Origin: Simmondsia chinensis
Lineage: Eukaryota; Streptophyta; Magnoliopsida; Caryophyllales; Simmondsiaceae
Assembly (NCBI GenBank): GCA_018398585.1
Contig: JAGTTD010000003.1
Coordinates: 10,238,637-10,302,636 of the forward strand
Length of the DNA stretch: 64,000 bases
Reading direction: 5' to 3'
The position numbers and the translations under genes are program-made. Below, piece after piece: positions 36,446-47,400 of the stretch (the first letter of the stretch is position 1; each line of letters starts with the position of its first letter). The notes under the pieces are model-generated. The model searched no databases. It had not been told where the DNA came from and worked only from the letters and a program-made list of their open reading frames with translations.

Positions 36446-37039
36446 ACCATTTATACTTTACCGTCAACATCTGCTTTCCACCCCCAAAATCCACACAATG
36501 TATAGTCAAATATCAATAAAAACTGATTCAACCACCACACTACGAAAAACGCAGGTACAATGAGGAACAATAAAGTAAATCAGCCACGGAATCAAATACC
36601 CAAACTAGTATGGAAACCTCACTCAAAATACGCTAACCCTTACTCACAACATCAATAACAGCAAAACCTAAATCCAAAAAAAAAAAAAAGCCTAAACCCC
36701 AAAAAAAAAAAAAACCTAAACCCCAAAACCAATACTAGGCCAGTGCAACGCATGAAACAATCACATATACATTTCCCTCAAACAACCCCAACCAACAACC
36801 AAGAGAAAACAAACACGCACTAACGAAATCGGTGTTACCTTTTTGGAAATGGTGATTAAACCCTAGATGAACAAGGTGCAGCGACGAAATGCAACGGATG
36901 GCGAGGGATGTGACAACGAGAGCAAGGATGAAGTGAGTGAAGAGAAGGTCTAATGGAAGATATGGGAACTCGAAGGTCACAACGGGTGGAAAGGAGAGAG
37001 ACTGTATGGGAAATGGGTGTAAGAGGAGAGAGAGAGGTG
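36446..37039 (-). other. Sub-terminal unique region, possible ULP leader exon
   Basis: Non-repetitive DNA between array 5 and the right TIR. It includes A-rich tracts near 36,676-36,712 and a segment (36,840-36,990) that would be the 5' leader exon of the minus-strand ULP transcript by symmetry with the other end. Open frames here have no recognisable domain. Confidence 0.3.
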
Positions 37040-37195
37040 TTGCAGAGGAGAGAGAGATGTGTTGCAGAGGAGAGAGAGTGAAAACGAGAGGAAAATAATG
37101 GCAGGGGCAAATTTGTCCAATTGGGTTGGTTTTGGGAGATGGGGGTTGGAAAAAGATTAAATGTGAGGGTTGGGGTCTGTTCCGTACGATTTCCC
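37040..37195 (-). repeat. Right terminal inverted repeat of the MULE
   Basis: Purine-rich on the plus strand (repeated GAGAGAGAG and TGTTGCAGAGGAG units), then the inverted counterpart of the left end, closing with GTACGATTTCCC at 37,195. A copy of the target duplication follows. Confidence 0.7.
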
Positions 37196-37313
37196 AAAAT
37201 CTAGGGCAAGCAACGCGGGTAGAAGACCGAGCAGGGGTAAATTGGGAATTCTAGGTTAAGACATTCATAACCCATTTTTCAGTTAACTTTGACCCTAGAT
37301 TTCATATTATTTA
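37196..37313 (-). repeat. Copia 5' LTR, middle part
   Basis: Resumes the LTR after the MULE. It aligns with 6,945-7,060 of the 3' LTR (CGCGGGTAG, GGTAAATTGGGAATTCTAGG, TTTGACCCTAGATTTCA). It ends at the 8-bp duplication ATTATTTA of the foldback element. Confidence 0.8.
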
Positions 37314-37555
37314 GAATTTTTAGCTAAATGGCACTTTTTCAAAAAAAAATTAGAAAAATGGCATCATTTGAAAAATATTTAGCGAAATGGCACCATTTAC
37401 TGTTCATTAACGTTGCACGACATCCGAATAGTCACGCGATAGAAGCCCGTTGCACGACTTCCGAGAAGTCGTGCAACAGAGGGAATTTTTGTAATATAAA
37501 ATTAAAATTTTAAATATAATTTTAATAAGAAGTAATAACAACTAAATAAGAATAG

Positions 37556-37625
37556 TTGTCCTAATAGTTAGTAGTCTAAACTTTGAAAAAGAGGTCCGGG
37601 GTTCAAGTCCCACCTCAAGCAAGCC
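37556..37625 (+). other. tRNA-like segment in the left foldback arm
   Basis: About 70 bp with a B-box match, GGTTCAAGTCC (37,600-37,610), and an A-box-like TAGTTAGTAG (37,565-37,574) at tRNA-like spacing. The acceptor-stem complementarity expected of a functional tRNA is not evident. It looks like a tRNA-derived relic rather than a gene. A mirror copy lies in the other arm on the minus strand. Confidence 0.5.
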
Positions 37626-38416
37626 TATTTTAGTATAACAATATTAAAATTTAGATATTTTATCAAATGAGAATATTTTTTTTAAAAAGTAATTTTTTAA
37701 CATTTAAAGTAATTTAAAGTAAATTTTTACACATAAAGTAAATTTTAAAAAATTATAAAATAATTAGGTAAAGTAAATTAAAGGAAAAATATTTTTATAA
37801 AATTTACACATAATTATAAATATTTACAAAAAAATATTTTAAGAAAATATTCTTATTTATAATTTTTAAAAAATAACAATAAAATTTATGTGTAAATTTT
37901 TTGACCTTTAAAGTAACTTAAAATAATTTGAAGTAATTGGCATGTAAAAACATATTTACATCCCAATCAAAATTAAAATTTTATATAAAATAAAAGGTGA
38001 ATTGGATGAGAATTAGCAAGAATAAGATATAGCTTCCAAGTGATTAGATCAAGTGCTTTTAAAAATATTTACATCCCAATCAAAATACTTTTATATAAAA
38101 TATTCACAATTGGTATCAGAGATTGGATTTAGCTTCCAAGTATTTTTTACATGCCAATTACTTCATATTATTTTAAATTACCTTAAAGGTCAAAAATATT
38201 TACACATAAATTTTATAATTACTTTTTAAAAATTATAAATGAGAATATTTTCTTAAAATATTTTTGTGTAAATTTTTATAATTATGTGTCAATTTAATAA
38301 AAATATTTTTCCTTAAATTTACTTTAAACGTTAAAAAAATTACTTTTTTAAAAAAATATTCTCATTTGATAAAATATCTAAATTTTAATATTGTTATACA
38401 ACAATACAAAAAATGG

Positions 38417-38486
38417 CATGCTTGAGGTGGGACTTGAATCTAGGATCTCTTTTTCAAAGTTTAGACTACTAACCATTAGGACAACC
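38417..38486 (-). other. tRNA-like segment in the right foldback arm
   Basis: Inverted counterpart of the left-arm segment. On the minus strand it has ATGGTTAGTAG (a better A box than the left copy) and a B box decayed to GATTCAAGTCC. Confidence 0.5.
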
Positions 38487-38722
38487 ATTCTTATTTAGTT
38501 GTCTTTACTTCTTATTAAAATTATATTTAAAATTTTAATTTTATATAAAAATTTCCCTCTGTTGCGCGACTATTCGGATGTCGTGCAACGTTGGTTGCAC
38601 GACTTCCCGGAAGGCGCGCAACGTTAATGAACAGTAAATGGTGCCATTTCGTTAACTATTTTTCAAATGACGCCATTTTTCTAAATGTTTTTTGAAAAAG
38701 TGCCATTTAGCTAAAAAAGTCC

Positions 38723-38870
38723 ATTATTTACCAAAAATGCATTGTAAGTATCAACTTTAAATGCAGTGTTTTGGTCCAATTTTAGCCTAGGTTTGCATAG
38801 CTTCATAATAATTCTCTAAAGCCTCCATTTCTATTTTTTCAAAGGGGAATTAAATAGGAACCATATGTCA
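38723..38870 (-). repeat. Copia 5' LTR, outer end
   Basis: Aligns with 7,055-7,192 (GCATTGTAAGTATCAACTTT, GGTCCAATTTTA), with a short insertion-like difference near the end, and terminates CATATGTCA at 38,870 against CATATGCCA in the 3' LTR. Confidence 0.7.
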
Positions 38871-41131
38871 GCATGATGCATCATCCTCTCATGAACCATA
38901 TGGAAGAATTATAATGATAACGTCTTTCGAGGATAATGGACTACTTCGGTCAAAACTCTGGTGGAAGTGCAAGCCAATGTTCTTGAATGATAGTTGCGGA
39001 ATCAAGTTGATCAATGAGGTGTATTCGTTGTGAGACATGAGTAATCGTGTAAACAACATTATTAAGTGCAATGGAGATTGTCGGAAATTGGTTGGTAACA
39101 ATGAATTTTGATGAATTTAGGAGGCATGACAAGGCGGCATTTGGGTTCATCTTTTGTAATTATTTGGAGAGTATTTAGTTCATGTTGTCCTGGTCTTGGT
39201 ATTGCTTCATCCATAGAATTCAAATTGAGGGGGGGTGATTTGCTCATAATTAAGGTGCTTGGGAAGAAGTTTAGGTGCCCACTACGATAAGGACTCTTAT
39301 GATGGAAATCTAGGAGATACTAAATCAGTTCAATATAATTCCAGCTTCTCATATTTATAGAAAAGGTAGCTAGGCAACGGATCTAGTGGCAACAAGAAGT
39401 CAAAACTATTAGGAGAGAGGACACCGATGCTAGTTCATATGCTCCTAAGCTTACATGTTTGCTATTGTTGTTGTTTTATTTTGTTTACATGCTTTATGTC
39501 TAGTACTGCTTTATCAAACTTAAATTTTATAAATATTATTGTATCTTTACTATTTAAGATTGATAGCCCTTTAGAAACAGCCTCCTTACAAGGTAGCATC
39601 ATGTAGAAATAAGACTACGTACATCTCACTCTCCTTAGACCTTGCTTTGGCGAGAGACTCTATGAGTCACTGTATTTATTGTTGTTGTGATGCCCCTAGT
39701 TTTCTCCTTACCTTCTGAAAAATAGGACACAAAACCTCATCACGTTCTCTAGTTTTAGCAGATGTGGTTGCCTATAATAGAAGATCCTCCGTTAAATTTT
39801 ACGTACTATATTGATAGTTATACTTTAAATTAGGGTCACTTATATAAAAGCACCTCTATAAGTGATTAATTTTTACTTATTACAACTGTCATATTTAAAA
39901 TATTGACATGTTGTAATCTAACTTTTTTTCAATCAATCAATCCAGATATTTAGCATTTCGTTAAAAATTTTACCGACGATTCCTTTTCCAACTCAGATTG
40001 TCTTTTAACCCATGCACACAACTTTTTGAACAAGTGGTCAAGGCATTGACGAAGAATCTTTCACTGCAGAAAGTCTCTAGATTGTAACAAACGGCCTTTT
40101 GAAAATGTAAGGGTTGTGACAATTAAGTGAAAGTTGACCACTTTTAAAAGTAATTTTCTGTAAAAGAAAAAGCCCAAACTAATGCCAGACTCGCAAACCT
40201 GATTGCAGCTAAACTGCTTTCATATTCAAACACTATTTTTGTTATTCGTTACATTCTACCACTGTTAATGTGAATAATCCCATGTCAATAATCTAACCAT
40301 AACGCAAAAAATTTGCTCTAAAATGATAAATAATGTCGATTTTGACTTGAAACCGGGTCAAAATAAGGAACACACCTAGCATCCTGAACGGAAGAATAAT
40401 TCTCCCGTCACTGGCTTTAATAAGGCTTACACTCAACAACAATCTAAAAACAAGAGAACATTACCCCTTGACAAATACACACGCATGAAGCTATTTTAGC
40501 TATAACCACAAGAAGCAAACAGAGGGGCCTCAAACCCTGCTAACCAAGCCCATCAAGGAGCTGAGCGACTAGCCACCAGAAGCACGCTTAGAAGGAGCCG
40601 AGGCATGCACAATTGAGGATGACACGACATCTGTGCACATCAGATAGCCTGCTTGGGCAAAAGTACCTGTTTTAGTAGTACAGTTGGGGATCTCAGGCAA
40701 AACAATGAAACCATCATTTTCAGGCCACTAACTTCCAAATATATATTCACGTGCTGACGGTGACTGGAGAATCATCAGAAGCAGAACAAACTTGCCCTCA
40801 AATTTCCAACTAACCCCCTGTTTGGGAACAGGATAAATAGAGGTCAAGGGTAATGTAGGTAACATTTTTAAATGTTTTAGACAATTTTGCCCTTATTTAA
40901 CTTTCTTTTTACCCTTACCCCTTTATTCGATTGTCAAACAAGGGTAACTTATTTAAGCTTCTTTATAGAACACATCCAAACAAGTGTAGAATAACCCCTT
41001 ACCGTCCCCCTCTCTTTACCCTCCTGGACCCTTTTGCCAAAGAATGCAAGACTCAATCGAACAACCAGTTTTTAGACTTGCGTCCATAATGTAGATTATG
41101 TGAAGCTATTTATCAAGGCAGACTTATAATA
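38871..41131. other. Intergenic region downstream of GCP4
   Basis: No gene was recognised. Minus-strand frames at 38,889-39,247 overlap one another without a domain. A degraded RTE tail lies at 39,560-39,690. A block at about 40,815-41,035 begins CCCCTGTTTGGGA and holds partly complementary TTACCCTT-type ends. It may be an old MITE, but its ends could not be fixed. Confidence 0.4.
39560..39690 (+). mobile_element. Degraded RTE-LINE 3' tail
   Basis: Contains GAAACAGCCTCCTTACAAGG, ACGTACATCTCAC, and TGGCGAGAG...GAGTCACTG followed by TTGTTGTTG. This matches the 3' tail of the RTE fragment at 60,370-60,530. No clear duplication was seen. Confidence 0.6.
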
Positions 41132-41252
41132 AAACAACAACAACAAACCCAGTGTCTCAAGAGTTCCCGCCTGAGCAAGGTTTAGGGGGGGGTGGATGTA
41201 CGCAACTTTACCCCTTCAAGGTGTTACCCTAAAGAGAGGCTGTTTCCAAGGA
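41132..41252 (-). mobile_element. Short RTE tail insertion, TSD ACTTATAATA
   Basis: A 121-bp minus-strand insert with a (TTG)n tail (plus-strand CAACAACAAAC at the left) and the RTE tail core (CCAGTGTCTCAAGAG, GGATGTACGC). It is flanked by the perfect 10-bp repeat ACTTATAATA at 41,122-41,131 and 41,253-41,262. It splits a local duplication of about 75 bp in the region beyond the GCP4 stop codon. Confidence 0.8.
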
Positions 41253-41311
41253 ACTTATAATAGAAGGTAAACATAAATTAGGATAAGCATAATGTACATT
41301 ATGTGAAGCTA

Positions 41312-41317
41312 TTTATT
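41312..41317 (-). terminator. Candidate polyadenylation signal AATAAA of GCP4
   Basis: AATAAA on the minus strand about 95 nt downstream of the GCP4 stop codon. Plant poly(A) signals are loose, so this is only a candidate. Confidence 0.35.
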
Positions 41318-41412
41318 GAGATGGACTTACAATAAAAGGTAAACATAAACTAGGATAAGCATAATGTGTTACCTCATGTTCAGTTACACTTGTTAAAGAA
41401 CTAAGAACTTCA

Positions 41413-44400
41413 CTACTGCAGAACGGGAAGTGAAGGGCGTGATCTGACGACATTCAGCACCCCTCTTGCAGTTGTCTGCATTAAGATAAGAGAATAGTTT
41501 CAGAATAGTACAGTAGGATCTGATTTGAAGGTAGAAAGAAGAAAAAATGAAACAGAATTACCTCAAAGAAAGAATTGAAATTTAGACGCAAAAGGAAACG
41601 CCTCAAAAAAGGAGCTCGTTGACTCCCAGCAAGCCTGCTACTGCGTAGTATAGTGTACAAGGAGTTTGATTTTTTGTTGAATTCCTGACGTATGGATGGA
41701 TTGGATTTAGTAACAACTTGAATGAATATACACGATAACAACTGAAGGGAAAAAAAAAGCAATCACACAACTGCAGAGGTTTTCATAGGTCCAAATCCGA
41801 ACTGGACAAAGAACTAGTACAGATCAGAATGCTAGACTGAGGGCCGGATCAAATAATATTGGTCCTGTCCAGTCCTCAAGTTTCAACTGAACATATATAT
41901 TAATATTTTAAAATAAATAAATGTCCAAATCAAGGATTGGAACCAAACTAAATAGAAGTATTTGACCACCCAATCTGGCCCTAAACAAGATAACCCTACC
42001 TGGCCCAAACTTTCTTCAGGAGAAGTATTTGAACACCTCTACATAAACACTCTTCATGATAATGAAAAGAGAACGTCCAAGAGAAAAGATAACAGGAAAA
42101 AAAAAAAAAGTGAAGCCTTGGTGCTCTGTACTTGAACTCTGCGCCCCTTGAAGCTTTTTAGCGTTGGGTGCTTAAGAGGCTTGATTGCATGTGCTTTTTT
42201 CCAACTATATGCACTTCAATACATTTCACCTTATCTATTTGCTGCAGAGAGTACAGCTTGAATTACCTATCCTAAATTTTGTCTCCATATCATACAAATG
42301 ATGGTCACAGAGGTAACTTTTTACAGAAATCTGATGATTGGATTACTCTCAAGCTGCAAGAAAAGGGAGTAAAAAGTTCATGCCAAGTGAAGCATTTTTG
42401 GGAACTCAATTTATGGCCTGCATTAGACTGCCAAAGAGAGACCAAAAAAAAAAAAAAACAAAAAACCAAACAAAATGTCGCAAGATCGCATAGTGCTAAT
42501 CTGGTGACTGGCCAGCGACTATGAATAAGTCCAAGCATTCTTAAATGATATATTAAACATGATCCCAAGAAATAGATGCATAAAATCTGCACTTTCCAAT
42601 CTCTTCTCAACTTAGCTACATCACCTTGCTCCCCAGCAAATGAACTTCAGGGAAATTGGTTCAATTCCGTGAGTACTATGCATAAATTGAAGAATCTTTC
42701 AGATAAGATCATAGAATATATTGGGAATCAAAAAAACATTGGGAACATTTTATGTACCACCTTCTCAATCATGTGTGGCGGAGTAGTCTGCAAAGAAAGG
42801 ACAGATTCTAGATAAACTGAGATTTGGCCCTAAACAATCTCAGATAAATATTACCATCAATGAGCTGGTTAAATTTTCTGAATCATGGACCAAAATCAAT
42901 TCAATGGCACTCAAAGATTGCACCGGAACCTGAGCAGTCAGTCACGTATGCCTTGTTGCAGAAGCAGCTTATTCAGGATAATAAGCATCAGTCAAATATC
43001 TCAAGATACAAAGACAATTTTTTTTGAATATTTTCACTGAACCAACTTGTCAGTCTTTAATCTCGCAGAAAGTAAATAAAATAAACATAAACAAGAAAAT
43101 GGCCTGCAAGTCCAACACAACCAGTAATACCTAAATTTAATTTCAGATCATGCAGAGCAAAGCTAAAAAACAGTACCTCGGTTATATGATCCAGTTCAGA
43201 TGTATTTGGATCTTCTTGGTTCTCAATATTCCAGCAGAACTGCAGGCAGAGCTTCATGATGCTGTCCAATATCCTTGACACTGAACCAATATCCAAGAAT
43301 GACTGAGAAATCAAGGCTGACAAATACCTGCAAAGAAAAACAGACAAATGTTTCACCAATTTAATCGGTGGTAAAGCACCAATAAGAGAGAACCGTGATG
43401 CGCAGAAAAGCTTCAAACATACAACCAGTATCCATCCAATTGTGGTATCTATAAACCATGAGCTCATGTAGAGGTGTAAATGAGCCGAAGCCTCGTGAGC
43501 CAGCTTATCACAAAGCTCGAAAGACTTGGCTTGTTTGGAGCTCGAGCAGAGTTGGCTTATTTAGCTTATTGAGCCAAGCCCGGTCCTAATAATGCTCAAG
43601 CTCATCAGCTCGCAAGCCTAAACAAGGCTTCACGAGTCCATCTTTATATAATTTTATAATTTATTAGTTTAAATATGTCCAATCGAGCCAAATTTGAGCC
43701 TAAATGATCCCAAATAAGCCTATATTGACCTTAAATAAGCCTAAAAATCAAATCTTAGTTCCGAAATCACCAAACCAGGTTCGAGCTCTACCGAGCCAAG
43801 TGAGCGCAAATACATGGCAAGCGGAGCTCGAACTTGAAGTTTCCGAACTCAGCAAGCTTCGAGCTGAGCCCAAGCAAAGTTAATTGTAAATGAGCCAAGC
43901 TTCTAGCCTCAAGAGATCGGGCTCAACTTGGCTCAAATACACCCCCTAGTTCATCAGTAGGCTTGGCCAGAACAGAAACAAACATGCAGGTAAGCACCAG
44001 AATTTAAGCAGTTCGGTATTAACTAGACAGAAATTGCCAATGAACTGAAAATGATTATCAGATGCAAAAACGGCAAACACTTGAATGGTTGGAGAAGTTC
44101 CAGTGCATTATCTATTGCAATAGAACTAATTTCCAAGACTATCTCCCAAGCCTTGGCTACATATAGGATAGACACGAAGGATAGACATGGAACATTCCAA
44201 TATGTCATCTAAGTTCAATGTAATAATCAACTCCATGAAAGAAAGTTTCCACTTTCTTTCTTTCTTTCTTTCTTGGTGACAGGTAGGGTTACATGGGATG
44301 TTGGATTTCCAAGGGACGAGGAGGTCGATAGATTAATCTTGGCAGGGACCTGCGGCCTTGGGTCGAAGGGAGAATGTCATCGATAGCTTTAGGTTTTTCC

Positions 44401-47400
44401 TCCCTTTTATGACAAATAGGTTGATGGCGTGTTGTGGTGTGTGGAAGGATGACGGGCAAGGGTTATAGGTGGTGGTGGCAATAGAAGTGGCAAATCAAAA
44501 CTTGCTCTGATACCAATTTGATAGAAATTAAGCATCCATTGTACTTTCTTTCATGGAGTTGATTATTACATTGATCTTAGATGAGTGATATCATCAAAAG
44601 TTTTTACACATATCGGAACATTCCATGTTTATCCACCATACAACAACAACAACAACAACAACGAACCTAGTGCCTCAAGGGCTCCCGCATAAGTAAGGTC
44701 GGGGGGTGGGATATACGTAGCCTTACCTCTTCAAGGTGCTACCCTAAAGGGAGGCTGTGCCTAAGGATCCCCAACCTAAGAAGCATAAAAGCATCTAAGC
44801 ATAAGAGCATCATGTTTATCCACCATGTCTATAAAAAAACTATTACAGTTTATGGATATACACTAGATCTTAATTGTAATGCCTTCTTTCTTTAGACGTT
44901 TCCTAAAAATTTCATATCAATATGATATTGTCACCATGACATTGTACTTTCTTTCATGGAATTGATTATTACATAGATCTTAGATGAGAGTGATAATATA
45001 TCATCAAAACTGTTGTTATGCATCCTAGATGTTATTGAGAGGTAATAAAGAAGTTCCGCATATTACTAGAAAGCTTGAAAAGAGGGTAGTTAAAAAGAGT
45101 ACAAAACGAATTAAATCTTATCTTGCTTTTTTCATCAAATTTCAAGAAGTTTACTCGGAAGATTGCAATAAGGTTTTTGCTAACCTATTTCCAACTGTGT
45201 CTAGTACAAATGAGCCCATAGAAGAGCACAATGCTGAAGAAATTTCAGGTGGCCATAAGGAGCTAGCCAGTGTAGATGATGAACCCGAGTCACAAATTCA
45301 TGAAGAGGGAAATGAAATCTCACGGCCAGCAAACGAAGATGATTACAATGTGATAACTCCAGCTGAACATGAGATGTTTGTGAATGAAGTTGAGCACTTT
45401 GACTTTGTTATTCCTACAAAATTTGACATTCATTCTGATAGAGAGACTCATCCCATAAAGGAAGTGTTGCAAAAATTTGAGAAGACTAGAATCAGACAAT
45501 CCGTTATGTTGTGCATCGCAATTATTTTCGTAGCACTCTGTTCATATCATCCTACTACATTACAAAAGTCGTGGTCAAGTTTTTGTAACAAGGGGAGAAT
45601 GATGGATCTAAAGATAAAAAACCAAGATTTATATTAGGATAGTTACTGTAATTTAAGAACTTTTAATTTCCATGTTTTAGAATTATTATTAGGTTTTCTA
45701 TCAAAAAAAAAAAAAAGAACTATTGTTAGATTAATATTGTGTTAGGATTAGAATTCTATTATTTGACTTTATCAAATTAGATTTATATTAGTTTATTATT
45801 ATCAGTTAGGAGTTTCTTTTACATTAGGACTCTAATTTCATCTCTATAAATAAGATGCAAGCATAGCCTAAAAGAGATCATTGAAAGATTTTGAATAATT
45901 TCAGTTATTTCCATTTCTTAAGCACAAAACTCCTTAAAACTAAGTACATGGACACTTAGTTGGCCGCAGTGTTGTTCAACCATCCTCCTAAGCACAAGGT
46001 TCCCTTGATTAAGCACAAGAATGCGTAATTTCTATCATATAGGAACATAATTGTTTCTATGTTGTAAAGCAAACACCTCGTTACACATGAGAAACCTTCA
46101 TTACATGGTTCTCTCTTCTCTTAATAAAAGCTAATTCACACGGAAGTCACAACTTAGAAATGAAGACGACATTGACTCTTTATCCTCACTTAAGATAGCA
46201 TCTGCCTAGCATGTGATTCTACTTGATGCCTGGAAACAATTCCACTAAACCTGCCTCCGCCAGCAGAAAAGGGGGAAATATTCAAAATCCACTGAACTGG
46301 AAATGAAACTGCAAATAGTTCACCCTTGCTAAACCAAATAAGGGGTAGTTCAGATATCAAAGAGAACATATTATAGGACAAGTAAATTGATCAGCTAGTT
46401 AACAACGACAAGGAGCACAAGAGCAACACATAACTATTAAGTTACTAATATCTTAGCACATTATATGGTGATTCAGAAGCATGATGGTACAAGAAAGCAT
46501 TCTTCACTTACTCTTGATGAAAATTCACGAGCTCAGTAAAATCATGTGATTCCTGAATATGAGTTTGCAGTATGTTCCATTGGGATTCTATCACATCCAC
46601 CTGGAAAAAGAAAATGTGAAAATTTCAGAGGCAAAATTAACATGATGTCAATGACAAGAGGGCTAAGGTAATACACAAGCTTTTGCGGCTCCTCGGAGCA
46701 AAACTGACACAGAGTGTTGGCTTAATTTAATTGGGCCGGATTTAATTAGTTTAGTTTTTGTTAGTCCACTTTCTAGAAGCTTTTATATTTTATTTGAGAG
46801 TTCTAATGTCAACATTTATCTTCATATTTATCAATTTGGTTTAGTTATCTTCATATTTGTCAATTAGGGTTCAGTTTTATTATTTAGGGTTTATCTAGAT
46901 AGAATTTTCAGTGATAAACATCCCTTGGGGTTAGCCATGTGAGTCATATTCTTGAGTTGAAAATTATCAATAAAATTGGTTCCTCTTTTTATTTTTCTCA
47001 GTTATTGAGAGTTCTTCTATACCCTTGGTTTAGTCTACCAAGGTGGTGAAACTGGCCTCGCTGTAGTGGGATCCCTAACCTCGCCAAGATCAGTAACCAA
47101 TCAATTATATATCCTTGGCTTAATCTACTAAAATGGTGATATTGGCTTCACTGTAATAGGAATTTTAACCTCTCCAAGATCAGCAACTCATCAATTTGTT
47201 ATAGTTGGGTTTTTAACCTCGCCAGGGTTAGCAACCTATTTAATCCCCTATACATTCCTACGTCAAGATCTTTTCACTGGGAACAACCCCTTCTCATATT
47301 TCATTCATCATGGATTTTATGACCTAACTGAAAACAGGGAAAGCTCTCCAATATCATTACATCAAACCTTTTCCCACTTTGAAAAGGCTACCAACGTCTT

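Larger units (their letters stand above)
13774..37195. mobile_element. 23.4-kb autonomous-type MULE (MURA + ULP protease + Argonaute fragment)
   Basis: The ends are inverted repeats: the left begins GGGAAATCGTAC, and the right ends GTACGATTTCCC. Similarity extends at least 90 bp (shared TTTAATCTTTTTCC and AAACCAACC), with pyrimidine-rich sequence continuing behind it. Flanks are a 9-bp duplication, TAAATCTAG at 13,765-13,773 and AAAATCTAG at 37,196-37,204 (8 of 9 match). The 3' LTR of the surrounding Copia supplies the unoccupied sequence, which confirms both boundaries. Contents from left to right: TIR, 5' leader exon, array 1, MURA, array 2 in a MURA intron, end of MURA, Argonaute fragment with a MITE, array 3, ULP gene (minus strand) with array 4 in an intron, array 5, TIR. 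Both genes carry stops. ULP-carrying MULEs (Kaonashi-like) are known in plants; this repeat organisation is the unusual part. Confidence 0.88.
37314..38722. mobile_element. 1.4-kb foldback DNA element with tRNA-like arms, TSD ATTATTTA
   Basis: Nearly the whole 1,409 bp is one inverted repeat around an AT-rich centre. The left arm starts GAATTTTTAGCTAAATGGCA; the reverse complement of the right end starts GGACTTTTTTAGCTAAATGG. Flanking repeats ATTATTTA lie at 37,306-37,313 and 38,723-38,730, and the 3' LTR (ACATTATTTACCAAAA) shows the empty site. There is no coding sequence. The long TIRs and 8-9 bp duplication suit a MULE- or hAT-type foldback element. Each arm contains GC-rich blocks (GTTGCACGACTTCC) and a tRNA-like segment. 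Confidence 0.75.
6590..38870 (-). mobile_element. Ty1/Copia LTR retrotransposon, disrupted by four later insertions
   Basis: The element lies on the minus strand. Its 5' LTR starts internally at 13,085 and, once interrupted, ends at 38,870. Next to it is a primer-binding site (minus GTGGTATCAAAGC, 13,071-13,084). The gag-PR-INT-RT-RNase H body is 13,043 to 7,209, with a polypurine tract at 7,193-7,208 (minus CCAGGTGGAGAATTAT). The 3' LTR is 6,590-7,192. LTR termini are TG(G/A)CATATG... and ...CCTAACA. The two LTRs can be aligned across the insertions: the 3' LTR gives the empty-site sequence for both the MULE and the foldback element. The 3' LTR lacks about 350 bp at its outer end, so the element's own target duplication cannot be tested. 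Confidence 0.85.

Noticed and set aside
37556..37625. Functional tRNA gene
   Set aside because: Boxes A and B are present, but acceptor and anticodon stems are not convincing and the segment is part of a foldback transposon present in both arms.
40815..41035. MITE with CCCCTGTTTGGGA end
   Set aside because: A matching inverted end and a target duplication could not be fixed by eye.
42060..42200. Poly(A)-linked retroposon (A tract then GTGAAGCC...)
   Set aside because: The sequence after the A tract was not assigned to any SINE or LINE and no duplication was found.
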